From the NCBI RefSeq assembly GCF_000745855.1, contig NZ_JQKD01000007.1:182613-246612 (forward strand): 64,000 nt of DNA, written 5' to 3'. Shown in pieces: positions 35,431 through 44,879 of this stretch (position 1 is its first letter; each line of letters starts with the position of its first letter). This DNA comes from Xenophilus azovorans DSM 13620. GTDB taxonomy: Bacteria > Pseudomonadota > Gammaproteobacteria > Burkholderiales > Burkholderiaceae_C. Position numbers and translations under genes: made by a program. Below the pieces are notes generated by a model, which saw only the letters and a program-made list of their open reading frames with translations, made no database searches and was not told the DNA's origin.

Positions 35431-36069
35431 ATGCCCTGGACCCAAGACCAGATGGCCGCGCGCGCGGCGCAGGAACTGGAAGACGGCTTCTACGTGAACC
35501 TCGGCATCGGCATCCCGACGCTGGTGGCCAACTTCGTCGGCGACAAGGAGGTGTGGCTGCAGAGCGAGAACGGCATGCTCGGCATCGGCCCCTTCCCGAC
35601 GGAGGACCAGGTGGACGCCGACCTCATCAACGCCGGCAAGCAGACCGTGACCACGCTGCCCGGCAGCGCGATCTTCGGCAGCGACCAGAGCTTCGCGATG
35701 ATCCGCGGCGGCAAGATCAACCTCTCCATCCTCGGCGCCATGCAGGTCAGCGAGAAGGGCGACCTGGCCAATTGGATGATCCCCGGCAAGATGGTCAAGG
35801 GCATGGGCGGCGCCATGGACCTGGTGGCCGGCGTCAAGCGCGTGATCGTGCTGATGGAGCACGTCGCCAAGAAGAAGGACGGCACCACCGACATGAAGAT
35901 CCTGCCCCAGTGCACGCTGCCCCTGACCGGCGTGGGCGTGGTGGACCGCATCATCACCGACCTGGGCGTGTTCGACGTCACGCCGCAGGGGCTGAAGGTG
36001 ATCGAGCTGGCCGAGGGCGTGAGCTTCGACGAGGTGCAGGGCAAGACCGGCGTGAAGCTGGTCCAGTGA
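35431..36069 (+). CDS. scoB: 3-oxoacid CoA-transferase subunit B
   Basis: 212 residues. The beta subunit carries the catalytic Glu46 in [11 protein letters not shown] and [28 protein letters not shown] in pieces. Pairs with scoA for ketone-body or acetoacetate use. A Shine-Dalgarno AAGAAGGAG precedes ATG 35431. Confidence 0.96.
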   Translation: MPWTQDQMAARAAQELEDGFYVNLGIGIPTLVANFVGDKEVWLQSENGMLGIGPFPTEDQVDADLINAGKQTVTTLPGSAIFGSDQSFAMIRGGKINLSILGAMQVSEKGDLANWMIPGKMVKGMGGAMDLVAGVKRVIVLMEHVAKKKDGTTDMKILPQCTLPLTGVGVVDRIITDLGVFDVTPQGLKVIELAEGVSFDEVQGKTGVKLVQ

Positions 36070-36106
36070 CGCGCGGGCGTCGGCCGGCGCCGCGCGGCGG
36101 CGTAGC

Positions 36107-37213
36107 ATGCCGCGCATGGCCTACATCGACCTCGACAACCTGCGATCGGTCTTCCTGGACGACGCGGCGCTGGGGCAGCGGCGCCTGAGCCGGCAACGCG
36201 CCGGCATGCTGCAGATCACCAGCGGCCGCATCGTGGCCTGCGACCCGCTGGTGCAGCCGGAGCGGCCCGCCTTCGCGCGCGCAGTGGCGCAGCGCGGCGG
36301 GCATGCGGTGGACGTGATCCTGGGCAGCGTGCCCACGCTGGCGGTGCTGTGGCTGCGCGAGCGTGCCGGCCTCGACGCGGCCGCGCTGCACTGGGAGCCT
36401 GCGCTGCTCGACGGGGAGTCGGCGGACATGCTGGCCGGCGACGCCTTCTACGGCTATCCGGTCGATGCGGGCATGGGCTGCTTCATGGACGCGCAGACCG
36501 GGCCCGCCATCGGCGAGCGCGACAGTCTCGAGTCGGCGGCGCCCGGCTACGTGAGCTACTACGACGACGTGCTCGCGCCCGAGCTGGGCGAGGGCGACAT
36601 GGCCGACCACTACCCGCTCGGGCAGGGCTCGGCGAACAACGTGGTGGTCTTCCGGTCCGGCTGGGGAGACGGCAGCTATCCCAGCTTCTGGGCGCTCGAC
36701 GCCGCGGGCGAGCCCGTGGCGCTGGTCACGGACTTCCTGACCATCGAAGGCGGCGATGCGCGCGACGCGGACGACCGGCGCGGCGAGGCCTACCTCGCCA
36801 GTCTTTCCAGCGAGAAGATCGCGGCGCTGGAGGCCCTGGGCGACGCCGCCGAGCGCGGCGACGCCGATGCCGTGCGCAGCCTGCTGGCCGCCGGCGTGGC
36901 CGGGGCGAACGAGATCGTTCCCTCGTCGGGCGAGACGGCCATCAGCAGCGCGATCCGGCGCGACCGCACGACGGCGCTGCGTGTGCTGCTGGGCAACGGA
37001 CCCTGTCCGCCGATGCCGGAAGCGCTGCACATGAAGGGCGTGACCAGCTACCCGGCCTATGCGCGCTTCCTCAAGACGCCGCGCGACCCGGCGCTGCTGG
37101 CGGTGCTCGATGCCGCACAACAGCGGGCACAGGGGCGCGTGCCGGCATCCGCGCCGCCCGCATCACGGGCCGCGGCGCCCTCCAAGCCATTCTGGAAGCG
37201 CTGGCTTTCCTGA
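36107..37213 (+). CDS. DUF4241-domain protein with ankyrin-like C-terminus
   Basis: About 368 residues (or 365 from ATG 36116, MAYIDLDN). Contains the DUF4241 signature stretches AGMGCFMDAQTGP, FRSGWGDGSYPSFWALDA and EPVALVTDF. Residues 240-300 hold a pair of ankyrin-like helices (GDADAVRSLLAAGVAG and TALRVLLGNG). Function unknown; DUF4241 proteins are reported in toxin-immunity settings and here no toxin is adjacent. Ends in a basic tail (FWKRWLS). Confidence 0.75.
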   Translation: MPRMAYIDLDNLRSVFLDDAALGQRRLSRQRAGMLQITSGRIVACDPLVQPERPAFARAVAQRGGHAVDVILGSVPTLAVLWLRERAGLDAAALHWEPALLDGESADMLAGDAFYGYPVDAGMGCFMDAQTGPAIGERDSLESAAPGYVSYYDDVLAPELGEGDMADHYPLGQGSANNVVVFRSGWGDGSYPSFWALDAAGEPVALVTDFLTIEGGDARDADDRRGEAYLASLSSEKIAALEALGDAAERGDADAVRSLLAAGVAGANEIVPSSGETAISSAIRRDRTTALRVLLGNGPCPPMPEALHMKGVTSYPAYARFLKTPRDPALLAVLDAAQQRAQGRVPASAPPASRAAAPSKPFWKRWLS

Positions 37214-37310
37214 AGGAGGGAGAAGCGGCAGGGTGCACGTGGCGTGCGATGCGCGTCGACGGTTCTCCCGTGTGCGTGCAAGGATGGGCTCGATGATCCG
37301 GGCCGCGCGC

Positions 37311-38342
37311 TCAGGGCCGCAGCACGGCGCGGCCCTTGATGCGGCCCTCGCGCAGGCGCTGGTACACGTCCAGGGCGTCCTCCAGCGGAAACACCTCCGT
37401 CTCCACGTGGATGAGGCCCTGCCCGGCCAGCGCGATGACTTCCATCAGTTCGGTGCGCGAGCCCCAGTAGGGCATGCTGACCTCGCAGCCGAAGGGCGGG
37501 CTGCCCTGGGCGTAGTGGAGCGTGCCGCCGCCCAGGCCGACGATGGCGATGCGGCTGGCGCGGCCGACGATGCTGCTGCAAAGGTCCAGCGTCGGCTGGG
37601 CGCCGACGAAGTCCAGCGCCACCGTCACGCCGCGCTCGCCGACCAGGGCGCGGATTTCCTCGGCGGCGCGCTCCGGGTCTCGGGTGTCGATGGTGTGCGC
37701 CACGCCCAGCGCGCGGGCGTGCGCCAGCTTCGCGCCGTCGATGTCGCCGGCGATGATGCGCGACGAACTGAGCGCCCGCAGGATCTGCACGGCCATGTGG
37801 CCCAGGCCGCCGATGCCGATCACGACGACGGTCGCGTCCGGGGTCAGCCAGGGCAGCGCAGCCTTGATCGCGTGATAGGGCGTGAGCGCCGCGTCGCTCA
37901 GCGGCGCCGCCTTGGCCGGGTCGAGCCGGCCAAGGGGCACCAGCAGGCGGGGCGAGGGCACGATCATGTATTCGGCCATGCCGCCGTCCGAGCCCAGGCC
38001 GCCGCCCATCATCGGGATGCTGGCATGGTGCTCGCAGTAGTTCTCGGCCGAGGCCTGGCAGGTGCGGCACGCGCCGCAGCCCCAGGGGCCGTAGACCGCC
38101 ACGGCGTCGCCTTCCTTCCAGCCGGCGGCGCCGGCGCCCAGGGCCTCGATCCAGCCCGCGTTCTCGTGGCCCAGCGTGAAGGGGCCGAGCGGCCCGAGGC
38201 CGTGGTCCAGCACGTGCAGGTCGGAGTGGCACACGCCCGCCCCCGCGATGCGCACCAGCACCTGGCCGGGGCCGGGCGCCGGCCTGGGCAGGTCGACGAT
38301 TTCCGGGGGACGCCCGGCTCCGATGTACCTCACGGCCTTCAT
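37311..38342 (-). CDS. NAD(P)-dependent zinc alcohol dehydrogenase
   Basis: 343 residues. Catalytic zinc ligands in GAGVCHSDLHVL and GHENAGW, structural zinc Cys cluster WGCGACRTCQASAENYC, Rossmann GIGGLGHMAVQIL. Medium-chain dehydrogenase for alcohols or aldehydes, possibly a formaldehyde or benzyl-alcohol-type enzyme. Start ATG 38342 (MKAVRYIGAG) is the usual N-terminus. Single gene; no clear operon partners. Confidence 0.93.
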   Translation of the reverse strand: MKAVRYIGAGRPPEIVDLPRPAPGPGQVLVRIAGAGVCHSDLHVLDHGLGPLGPFTLGHENAGWIEALGAGAAGWKEGDAVAVYGPWGCGACRTCQASAENYCEHHASIPMMGGGLGSDGGMAEYMIVPSPRLLVPLGRLDPAKAAPLSDAALTPYHAIKAALPWLTPDATVVVIGIGGLGHMAVQILRALSSSRIIAGDIDGAKLAHARALGVAHTIDTRDPERAAEEIRALVGERGVTVALDFVGAQPTLDLCSSIVGRASRIAIVGLGGGTLHYAQGSPPFGCEVSMPYWGSRTELMEVIALAGQGLIHVETEVFPLEDALDVYQRLREGRIKGRAVLRP

Positions 38343-38487
38343 GCGGATACCCCTTTCGACGGTGCGCCTGCACAGGCAGGCCAAAGTCATTCTCCGGCAG
38401 GGGCATCCTGCTGAACAGGGCCGGCGGGCCCGGCGCGAAGCGTCCATGCGCCGGATCAAGACATCGGCCCGCGCAGGCCGCCTGGGC

Positions 38488-39093
38488 TCAAGCGCCCGCG
38501 CACTCCAGCGCGAACACCGGCACCTGCGCCTGCCGGCTCAGCCACACGCCGCCGCCCATCTCGGCGAAGTGCGGCGCCAGGCCGCGCCGGTAGGCCTCGG
38601 CGCGGTGGCGGAAGATGCGCGCGTCGGTCAGGTCCTCGTCCACGATGTCGCGTTCGAAGTCCTCGCGCGTGACGGCCTCCACGTACAGCGCGCCGCGGCT
38701 CAGGCCGCCGAGGTTGTGCAGCGCGCGCTTCAGGTCGGCGGGGGCCAGGTAGGGCAGCACGCCCTGGCAGACGACGAAGTCGAAGGGGCGCTCGGCGCGG
38801 TAGTCGACGACCGAGCCGCGCTCCCAGCCGTAGCGCTCGCACAGGTACTCGCTGAACTCCACGCCCTGGTAGTGCGCCTGCGAGAAGTGCCGCGCCACGA
38901 CGTCCCGCCACACGCCGATGCCGCAGCCCACGTCGAGCACGCGGCGCACCGGCACGCGCAGGTACTTCAGGTAGCCGCAGACGAAGGCGCCGAGCCGCTC
39001 GGCGTGCTGCGGGTCGATGACCCGGGTCTTGGCGTCGAAGTAGAAGCGCTGGTAGTAGGCCGCGTCGAAGGTGGCGGCGTCGGCTGACTTCAT
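38488..39093 (-). CDS. Class I SAM-dependent methyltransferase
   Basis: 201 residues. SAM loop VLDVGCGIGVWRDVVARHF, acidic residue in GVEFSEYLCERYG and FDFVVCQGVLPYLAPADL. Substrate unknown. It lies 17 bp downstream of the OpgG-family gene on the same strand, so it may be cotranscribed with it. Confidence 0.9.
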   Translation of the reverse strand: MKSADAATFDAAYYQRFYFDAKTRVIDPQHAERLGAFVCGYLKYLRVPVRRVLDVGCGIGVWRDVVARHFSQAHYQGVEFSEYLCERYGWERGSVVDYRAERPFDFVVCQGVLPYLAPADLKRALHNLGGLSRGALYVEAVTREDFERDIVDEDLTDARIFRHRAEAYRRGLAPHFAEMGGGVWLSRQAQVPVFALECAGA

Positions 39094-39110
39094 GCGAAGG
39101 GCGCCGGTGC

Positions 39111-40763
39111 TCAGCGGCTGCCGGCCGCCGGTGCCGGCGCGGCAGGGGGCGCCGGCGGCGGTGGCGGCGGCACCGGCGGGATCTGGAAGCTCCAGGTCTC
39201 GCTGATCGGCTTGCCGCCCTGCGCCAGCGCGGCGCGCAACTCGCTGGCCTGCGCCGGGTCCTTCACCTTCACGCGCATCGCCAGGCGCCAGCCCTTGATG
39301 GGGTCGTTGCGCAGCAGGCTGCTCTCCAGGATCTCGACGTTGGCGTTGCCGCTGATCTGCGTCTGCAGCGCTGCGTCGGGCGCCAGCCGGGCCAGCGCCG
39401 GCCCCTCGAAGTCCACGATCAGCGCGGTGCTGCCGTCGATCTGGCGGATCAGGTTGGGCTGCAGCCGCTCGCCCTCGCTCTGGAAGGTCTGCCGGACCCA
39501 GGCGTTGTTCTGCGCGTGCAGCGCCGGCTCGTCCATGGTCCAGTGCATGCGGTAGGCGTACTGCAGCATCTGGCCGCGCGTGACGGGCGCGTCGGGCGTC
39601 CAGAAGGCGACGATGTTGTCGTTGGTCTCGTCCGCGGTGGGGATCTCCATCAGCGTGACCTTGCCCTTGCCCCAGTCGTTCTGGGGTTCGATCCAGGCGC
39701 TGGGGCGCAGGTCGTAGCGGTCCTTCAGGTCCTCGAAGCGCTGGAAGGCATGGCCGCGCTGCAGCAGGCCGAAGCCGCGCGGGCGGTCCACCTGGAAGCT
39801 GCTGACCGCCACCGCGCCGCGCGGGTTGTTCAGCGGGCGCCAGATCCACTCGTCGTTGCCGGCATGGATGGCCAGGCCGTTGGAGTCGTGGATGGCGGGG
39901 CGCCAGTTGCGCAGGTGCTCGGGCCAGCGCTGGTTGGGGCCGTAGAGGAACATGCTGGTCAGCGGCGCGATGCCCAGCATGCCGATGTCGCCGCGCACGA
40001 AGAGATTGGCCTGCACGTCGAGCACCGCGTCGCGCCCGGGCTGCAGGATGAACTGGTAGGCGCCGGTGGCGCGCGGCGAATCCATCAGCGCGTAGATCAC
40101 GAGCTGCTTGTCCTGCGGCGCCGGGCGCTGGATCCAGTACTCGATGAAGTTCGGGAACTCCTCCTTGCCCGGCGAGGTGGTGTCGATCGCCAGGCCGCGG
40201 CCCGACAGGCCGTACACCTGCCCCTTGCCGATCACGCGGAAGTAGCTGGCGCCCAGCAGGCTCATCACCTCGTCGAATTTGCCGTCCTGGTTGATGGGGT
40301 AGAGCACCCGGAAGCCCGCGTAGCCGAGCTGGCGCGTGGCCTCGCGGTCGAAGCTGAGGTCGCCGAAGTCGAAGCGGTCGGGCTCGTAGCGGATCTCGCG
40401 CGCCTCGCCGCCCACCACCTCGTGGATCTTCACCGGGAAGTTGAACTGCATGCCCTGGTGGTAGAAGTTCAGGCGGAAGGGCGTGGACTGGTCGCGCCAC
40501 TCGAAGCGGTCCGAGCGCGGCTGGATCTTCATGTAGTCGGCGAACTGCATGTTGCCGAAGACCGGCGGCAGGTTGCTCGCCGGGGCGACATAGGGCTTGC
40601 CCGCCAGCGCGCGGGCGCGGGCGGTGACGTCGTCGAGCGAGAAGGACTGCTGCCCCTGCGCGTGGGCGGCCAGCGGCAGCGCAGGCAGCACCATGAGCGC
40701 GAGGAGATGCAGGAAGGCGAGGGCGGAGGCAGGGCGCGCGGCGCGCACGAGTCGAGTGATCAT
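39111..40763 (-). CDS. opgG: Glucan biosynthesis protein OpgG/OpgD family
   Basis: 550 residues, periplasmic beta-glucan protein. Signal peptide [20 protein letters not shown] with cleavage near AHAQ. The MdoG blocks [33 protein letters not shown] and the C-terminal GRLLGDPRR-type end replaced by a Pro/Ala-rich tail. Without OpgH next to it, the strain may hold opgH elsewhere. It diverges from the GH3 beta-glucosidase gene, linking both to periplasmic glucan metabolism. Confidence 0.88.
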   Translation of the reverse strand: MITRLVRAARPASALAFLHLLALMVLPALPLAAHAQGQQSFSLDDVTARARALAGKPYVAPASNLPPVFGNMQFADYMKIQPRSDRFEWRDQSTPFRLNFYHQGMQFNFPVKIHEVVGGEAREIRYEPDRFDFGDLSFDREATRQLGYAGFRVLYPINQDGKFDEVMSLLGASYFRVIGKGQVYGLSGRGLAIDTTSPGKEEFPNFIEYWIQRPAPQDKQLVIYALMDSPRATGAYQFILQPGRDAVLDVQANLFVRGDIGMLGIAPLTSMFLYGPNQRWPEHLRNWRPAIHDSNGLAIHAGNDEWIWRPLNNPRGAVAVSSFQVDRPRGFGLLQRGHAFQRFEDLKDRYDLRPSAWIEPQNDWGKGKVTLMEIPTADETNDNIVAFWTPDAPVTRGQMLQYAYRMHWTMDEPALHAQNNAWVRQTFQSEGERLQPNLIRQIDGSTALIVDFEGPALARLAPDAALQTQISGNANVEILESSLLRNDPIKGWRLAMRVKVKDPAQASELRAALAQGGKPISETWSFQIPPVPPPPPPAPPAAPAPAAGSR

Positions 40764-40940
40764 GGACCGTTGTTCTGGTTCGATGCGCTCGGAAGGCGCA
40801 GGGAGCCCAAAAGCTTAGCATCGGCCGCCTGCGCGGCCCTGTAGGAGCCCGGCGCACCTGCGGGGGAAGCGGGCGGCGCAGCCTCTAAGATGCCCCGCTC
40901 GACGTCCGCACGCTCGCAACAAGCAAGGAATGCACAGCCG

Positions 40941-43256
40941 ATGAAGTTCACGACCAAGAGGCCGGCGCTCGCGGCGCTGGCCGCCCTGGCCGCGCCACTG
41001 GCCTTCGCCCAGCCCAACCCCGCGCTGATCGACAACAAGCCGGCCTTCGTCGCCGACCTGCTCAGGCAGATGACGCTGGAGGAGAAGGTGGGGCAATTGC
41101 GCCTGATCAGCATCGGCCCCGAGATGCCTGCCGCGCAACTGGCCGAGGAGATCGCGGCCGGCCGTGTGGGCGGCACCTTCAACTCCATCAACCACAAGGA
41201 GCAGCGGCCGCTGCAGGAGGCTGCGGTGAACCGCAGCCGGCTGAAGATCCCGATGCTCTTCGCCTACGACGTGCTGCACGGGCACCGCACCTCCTTCCCC
41301 ATCGGCCTGGGCCTGGCGTCGAGCTGGGACATGGAGGCGGTGCGCCTGACCGCCCGCACCGCGGCGGTGGAGGCCAGCGCCGACGGCGTGGACGTGACCT
41401 TCGCGCCCACGGTGGACATCTCGCGCGACCCGCGCTGGGGCCGCACCTCCGAGGGCTTCGGCGAGGATCCGTACCTCGTCTCGCAGATCGCGCGGGCGAT
41501 GGTGCAGGGCTTCCAGAACGGCACGCCGGCCGGCAAGGTGCTGGGACGCGACAGCATCATGGCCTCGGTCAAGCACTTCGCGCTGTACGGCGCGGTGGAG
41601 GGCGGGCGCGACTACAACATCGTCGACATGAGCCCCATGCGCATGTACAACGACTACCTGCCGCCCTACAAGGCGGCGATCGATGCCGGCGCGGGCGGCG
41701 TGATGATCGCGCTCAACACCGTCAACGGCCAGCCCGCGACGTCGAACACCTGGCTGCTGCAGGACCTGCTGCGCAAGGACTGGGGCTTCCGCGGCGTCAC
41801 CTTCAGCGACCACGGCGCCATCACCGAGCTGATGCGCCACGGCGTCGCGCGCGACGAGCGCGAGGCGGCCAAGCTGGCCATCAAGGCAGGCGTGGACATG
41901 AGCATGGCCGACCAGGTCTACCTGAAGGAGTTGCCGGGCCTGGTGAAGTCCGGCGAGGTGCCGATGAAGACGCTGGACAACGCCGTGCGCGAGGTGCTGG
42001 GCGCCAAGTACGACATGGGCCTGTTCCACGCCCCGTTCCTGCGCATCGGCAAGGCCGAGGACGATCCGCCCGACCTCAAGGCCGACAGCCGCCTGCACCG
42101 CGCCCCGGCGCGCGACGTGGCGCGCCGCTCGATGGTGCTGCTGGAGAACCGCAACCGCACGCTGCCCATCGCCAAGGGCGCGACGGTGGCGCTGGTCGGC
42201 CCGCTGGCCGATGCGCCGATCGACATGATGGGCGTGTGGTCGGGCCAGGCCGTGTGGAAGCAGTCGGTGACGCTGCGCACCGGCATGGAGAAGGCGCTCG
42301 AAGGGCAGGGCCGGCTGCTCTACGCGCGCGGCGCCAACGTGACCGAGGACAAGGCCATCGTCGAGTACCTGAACTTCCTCAACTGGGACGAGCACGAGGT
42401 GGTGCAGGACAAGCGCGCGCCGCAGGAGATGATCGACGAGGCCGTCGCCACCGCGAAGCAGGCCGACGTGGTCGTCGCCGCGGTGGGCGAGTCGCGCGGC
42501 ATGTCGCACGAGTCCTCCAGCCGCACGCGGCTGGACCTGCCGGAAAGCCAGCAGGCGCTGCTCAAGGCGCTCAAGGCCACCGGCAAGCCGCTGGTGCTGG
42601 TGCTGATGAACGGCCGCCCGCTCACCCTGAACTGGGAGAAGGCGAACGCCGACGCGATGCTGGAGACCTGGTTCGCCGGCACCGAGGGCGGCCACGCCAT
42701 CGCCGACGTGCTGTTCGGCGATGCCAACCCCTCGGGCAAGCTGCCCATCTCGCTGCCGCGCTCGGTGGGGCAGATCCCCACCTACTACAACCACCCGCGC
42801 CTGGGCCGCCCCTTCACGCCGGGCAAGCCGGGCAACTACACCTCGCAGTACTTCGACGAGCCGCAGGGCGCGCTGTACCCCTTCGGCCACGGCCTGAGCT
42901 ACACCGACTTCAGCCTGTCGGACGTCACGCTCTCCAGCGCGCGCATGCCGCGCGGCGGCAAGGTGGAGGCGAGCGTCACCGTCACCAACACCGGCGAGCG
43001 CGCCGGCGAGACGGTGGTGCAGCTCTACATCCAGGACGTGGCTGCCTCGGTGGTGCGCCCGGTCAAGGAACTGAAGGACTTCCGCAAGCTGATGCTGCAG
43101 CCGGGCGAGAAGAAGGAAGTGCGCTTCACCATCGGCGAGGACAAGCTGGCCTTCTACAACGCCAAGCTCCAGTACCTGGCCGAGCCGGGCGAGTTCAAGG
43201 TGCAGATCGGCCTGGACTCGCAGAACGTGAAGGAGCAGGGCTTCGAGCTGAAATAG
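40941..43256 (+). CDS. bglX: Periplasmic beta-glucosidase (GH3 family)
   Basis: 771 residues. Signal peptide MKFTTKRPALAALAALAAPL ending AFAQ. GH3 N-terminal barrel with GVTFSDHGAITE (candidate nucleophile Asp290), the linker and C-terminal domain with GGHAIADVLFGDANPSGKLP and a fibronectin-III-like end (VTVTNTGERAGETVVQLYIQD). ATG 40941 gives a clear signal peptide. It diverges from opgG and probably trims beta-glucans or plant oligosaccharides. Confidence 0.95.
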   Translation: MKFTTKRPALAALAALAAPLAFAQPNPALIDNKPAFVADLLRQMTLEEKVGQLRLISIGPEMPAAQLAEEIAAGRVGGTFNSINHKEQRPLQEAAVNRSRLKIPMLFAYDVLHGHRTSFPIGLGLASSWDMEAVRLTARTAAVEASADGVDVTFAPTVDISRDPRWGRTSEGFGEDPYLVSQIARAMVQGFQNGTPAGKVLGRDSIMASVKHFALYGAVEGGRDYNIVDMSPMRMYNDYLPPYKAAIDAGAGGVMIALNTVNGQPATSNTWLLQDLLRKDWGFRGVTFSDHGAITELMRHGVARDEREAAKLAIKAGVDMSMADQVYLKELPGLVKSGEVPMKTLDNAVREVLGAKYDMGLFHAPFLRIGKAEDDPPDLKADSRLHRAPARDVARRSMVLLENRNRTLPIAKGATVALVGPLADAPIDMMGVWSGQAVWKQSVTLRTGMEKALEGQGRLLYARGANVTEDKAIVEYLNFLNWDEHEVVQDKRAPQEMIDEAVATAKQADVVVAAVGESRGMSHESSSRTRLDLPESQQALLKALKATGKPLVLVLMNGRPLTLNWEKANADAMLETWFAGTEGGHAIADVLFGDANPSGKLPISLPRSVGQIPTYYNHPRLGRPFTPGKPGNYTSQYFDEPQGALYPFGHGLSYTDFSLSDVTLSSARMPRGGKVEASVTVTNTGERAGETVVQLYIQDVAASVVRPVKELKDFRKLMLQPGEKKEVRFTIGEDKLAFYNAKLQYLAEPGEFKVQIGLDSQNVKEQGFELK

Positions 43257-43282
43257 CCGAGGCGCCCCGGTGCTATGCTTTC

Positions 43283-43350
43283 GGGCGATGGGAATGGAGC
43301 TTCCCGACAACCGCCCCGAAGGACATCCCGACGGGCTGATGGCTCCTGCT
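43283..43350 (+). ncRNA. Fluoride riboswitch (crcB motif)
   Basis: In the leader of crcB. The conserved 5' block GGCGATGGG (43284), the central ACAACCGCC and the 3' block CTGATGGCTCC (43336-43346) match the crcB-motif RNA. Established knowledge: this RNA binds fluoride and switches on fluoride exporters. It sits directly upstream of crcB. A possible -10 TATGCT lies at 43274-43279, just before it. Confidence 0.88.
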
Positions 43351-43356
43351 TCACGG

Positions 43357-43394
43357 GCGCGGCGCGCCTGCGATGCGGGGCCGCGCTTCTTCTT
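43357..43394 (+). terminator. Candidate intrinsic terminator / riboswitch expression platform
   Basis: 7-bp GC stem GCGCGGC with GCCGCGC (43357-43363 and 43380-43386), a 16-nt loop and a TTCTTCTT tail. It follows the riboswitch and precedes crcB by 60 bp, as expected for a transcriptional switch. Confidence 0.5.
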
Positions 43395-43453
43395 CCCCGC
43401 CGCGCTCGCCGCCGTGCCCTGCCGTTCTTCCTGAACCTTCACATGGGCATGAC

Positions 43454-43828
43454 ATGGAATTCCTGATCGTCTTTCTCGGCGGCGGCCTCGGCTCCGCGAT
43501 GCGCCACGGCGTCAACGTGCTGGCGGCGCGTCATGTCGCCAGCAGCTTTCCCTTCGGCACACTGGCCATCAACGTGCTCGGCTCCTTCGTCATGGGGCTG
43601 GTGGTCGAGTTGCTGGCGCTGCGCATGGGGCTGCCGCAGAACCTGCGGCTGTTCCTCACCACCGGCATCCTCGGCGGCTTCACGACCTTCTCCACCTTCT
43701 CGCTCGAAGCCGCGCTGCTGCACGAGCGCGGCCAGACAGCGCTGGCCGGCGGCTACGTGGCGGCCTCCGTGGTGCTGGGCGTGGGCGCGCTGTTCCTGGG
43801 CATGGCGCTGGTGCGCTGGGGCCGGTAG
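43454..43828 (+). CDS. crcB: Fluoride exporter CrcB (Fluc)
   Basis: 124 residues, four TM helices. Fluc family blocks GGGLGSAMRHGVNVL, FGTLAINVLGSFVMGL and GILGGFTTFSTFSLEA (the conserved Phe-box region and Thr-Phe-Ser-Thr track). A homodimeric fluoride channel in the inner membrane. Fluoride riboswitch and terminator lie upstream; ATG 43454 is the family start. Confidence 0.96.
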   Translation: MEFLIVFLGGGLGSAMRHGVNVLAARHVASSFPFGTLAINVLGSFVMGLVVELLALRMGLPQNLRLFLTTGILGGFTTFSTFSLEAALLHERGQTALAGGYVAASVVLGVGALFLGMALVRWGR

Positions 43829-43851
43829 CCCCGTCCGGGGCGGGGTTGCCT

Positions 43852-44754
43852 TCAGCCGGCGGCGCCGTCCTTCAGCAGCGCCTGCCGCTCCTGCACCACC
43901 CGGCGCAGGAACTCCCACACCGCCTGCATGCGCGACAACTGCCGCGCCTCCGCCGGCATCGACATCCAGAAGGTGCGGGTGAAGCAGGCCTCCTGCGGCA
44001 GCAGGCGCTGCAGCGTGGCGTCGCGCGCCGCCAGGAAGGCCGGCAGCACGGCGACGCCGGCGCCGGCGCGCGCCGCCTGGTGCTGGGCCAGCACGCTGGT
44101 GCTGCGCAGCGCGAAGGCGTCGGGGCGGTACAGCTCGTCCAGGTACTGCAGCTCCTTGGAGAACAGCAGGTCGTCCACGTAGCTGATGAAGCTGTGGCCC
44201 TTGAGGTCTTCCCGGCGCCGGATCGGCCCGTGCGTGCGCAGGTAGGTCTTGCTGGCGTACAGGTGCAGCTCGTAGTCGGTGAGGCGGGTGGCGATCACCG
44301 GGCCGCGGGCGGGGCGCTCCAGCGAGATGACGATGTCCGCCTCGCGCCGCGACAGGTGCACCAGGCGCGGCATCGCCAGCAGGTCGATCACCAGCCGCGG
44401 ATGCAGTCGCGCGAAGCCGGCCAGCGCCGGCGCCAGCACCACGGTGCCGAAGCCCTCGGTGGCGCCGATGCGCACCAGGCCGGCGAGGCCCTCGTCGACC
44501 GGCGGCGCGGTGCTCTTCTCCACGGTGCGGAAGGCGCGCTCCATGGCCTCCACCTGCGGCTGCAGACGGCGCCCGGCCTCGGTGAGGCGGTGGCCGCCGG
44601 CCTCGCGGGCGAAGAGCGGGGTGCCGGTCTCCTTCTCCAGCGCCTGGATGCGGCGCGCCACCGTGGTGTGGTCCACGCCCAGCCGGCGCGCCGCGGCCAC
44701 CAGCGTGCCCGAGCGCGAGAGTTCGAGGAAGAAGCGCAGGTTGTCCCAGTCCAT
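43852..44754 (-). CDS. LysR-family transcriptional regulator
   Basis: 300 residues. The HTH starts [40 protein letters not shown]; the effector domain has [20 protein letters not shown]. The DHTTVARR recognition helix is typical of one LysR subgroup. It diverges from mmsA and the valine-degradation operon, so it probably regulates it; the gap holds two TGCAAAG copies. Confidence 0.93.
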   Translation of the reverse strand: MDWDNLRFFLELSRSGTLVAAARRLGVDHTTVARRIQALEKETGTPLFAREAGGHRLTEAGRRLQPQVEAMERAFRTVEKSTAPPVDEGLAGLVRIGATEGFGTVVLAPALAGFARLHPRLVIDLLAMPRLVHLSRREADIVISLERPARGPVIATRLTDYELHLYASKTYLRTHGPIRRREDLKGHSFISYVDDLLFSKELQYLDELYRPDAFALRSTSVLAQHQAARAGAGVAVLPAFLAARDATLQRLLPQEACFTRTFWMSMPAEARQLSRMQAVWEFLRRVVQERQALLKDGAAG

Positions 44755-44765
44755 GTCTGCATTTT

Positions 44766-44814
44766 TGCAAAGGCGGAGCGCATTCCTGTCTCTTGCTGTG
44801 GCAAATCTGCAAAG
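44766..44814. promoter_or_regulatory. TGCAAAG direct repeats in LysR/mmsA gap
   Basis: TGCAAAG occurs at 44766 and again at 44808, 42 bp apart (four helical turns). A plausible pair of LysR contacts; weak evidence. Confidence 0.3.
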
Positions 44815-44879
44815 CTAGGATGCATCGCTTTCCGTGCCTTTCCGGGCGCGCCGCATTCTTTCTCCAGGAGACATCACCC

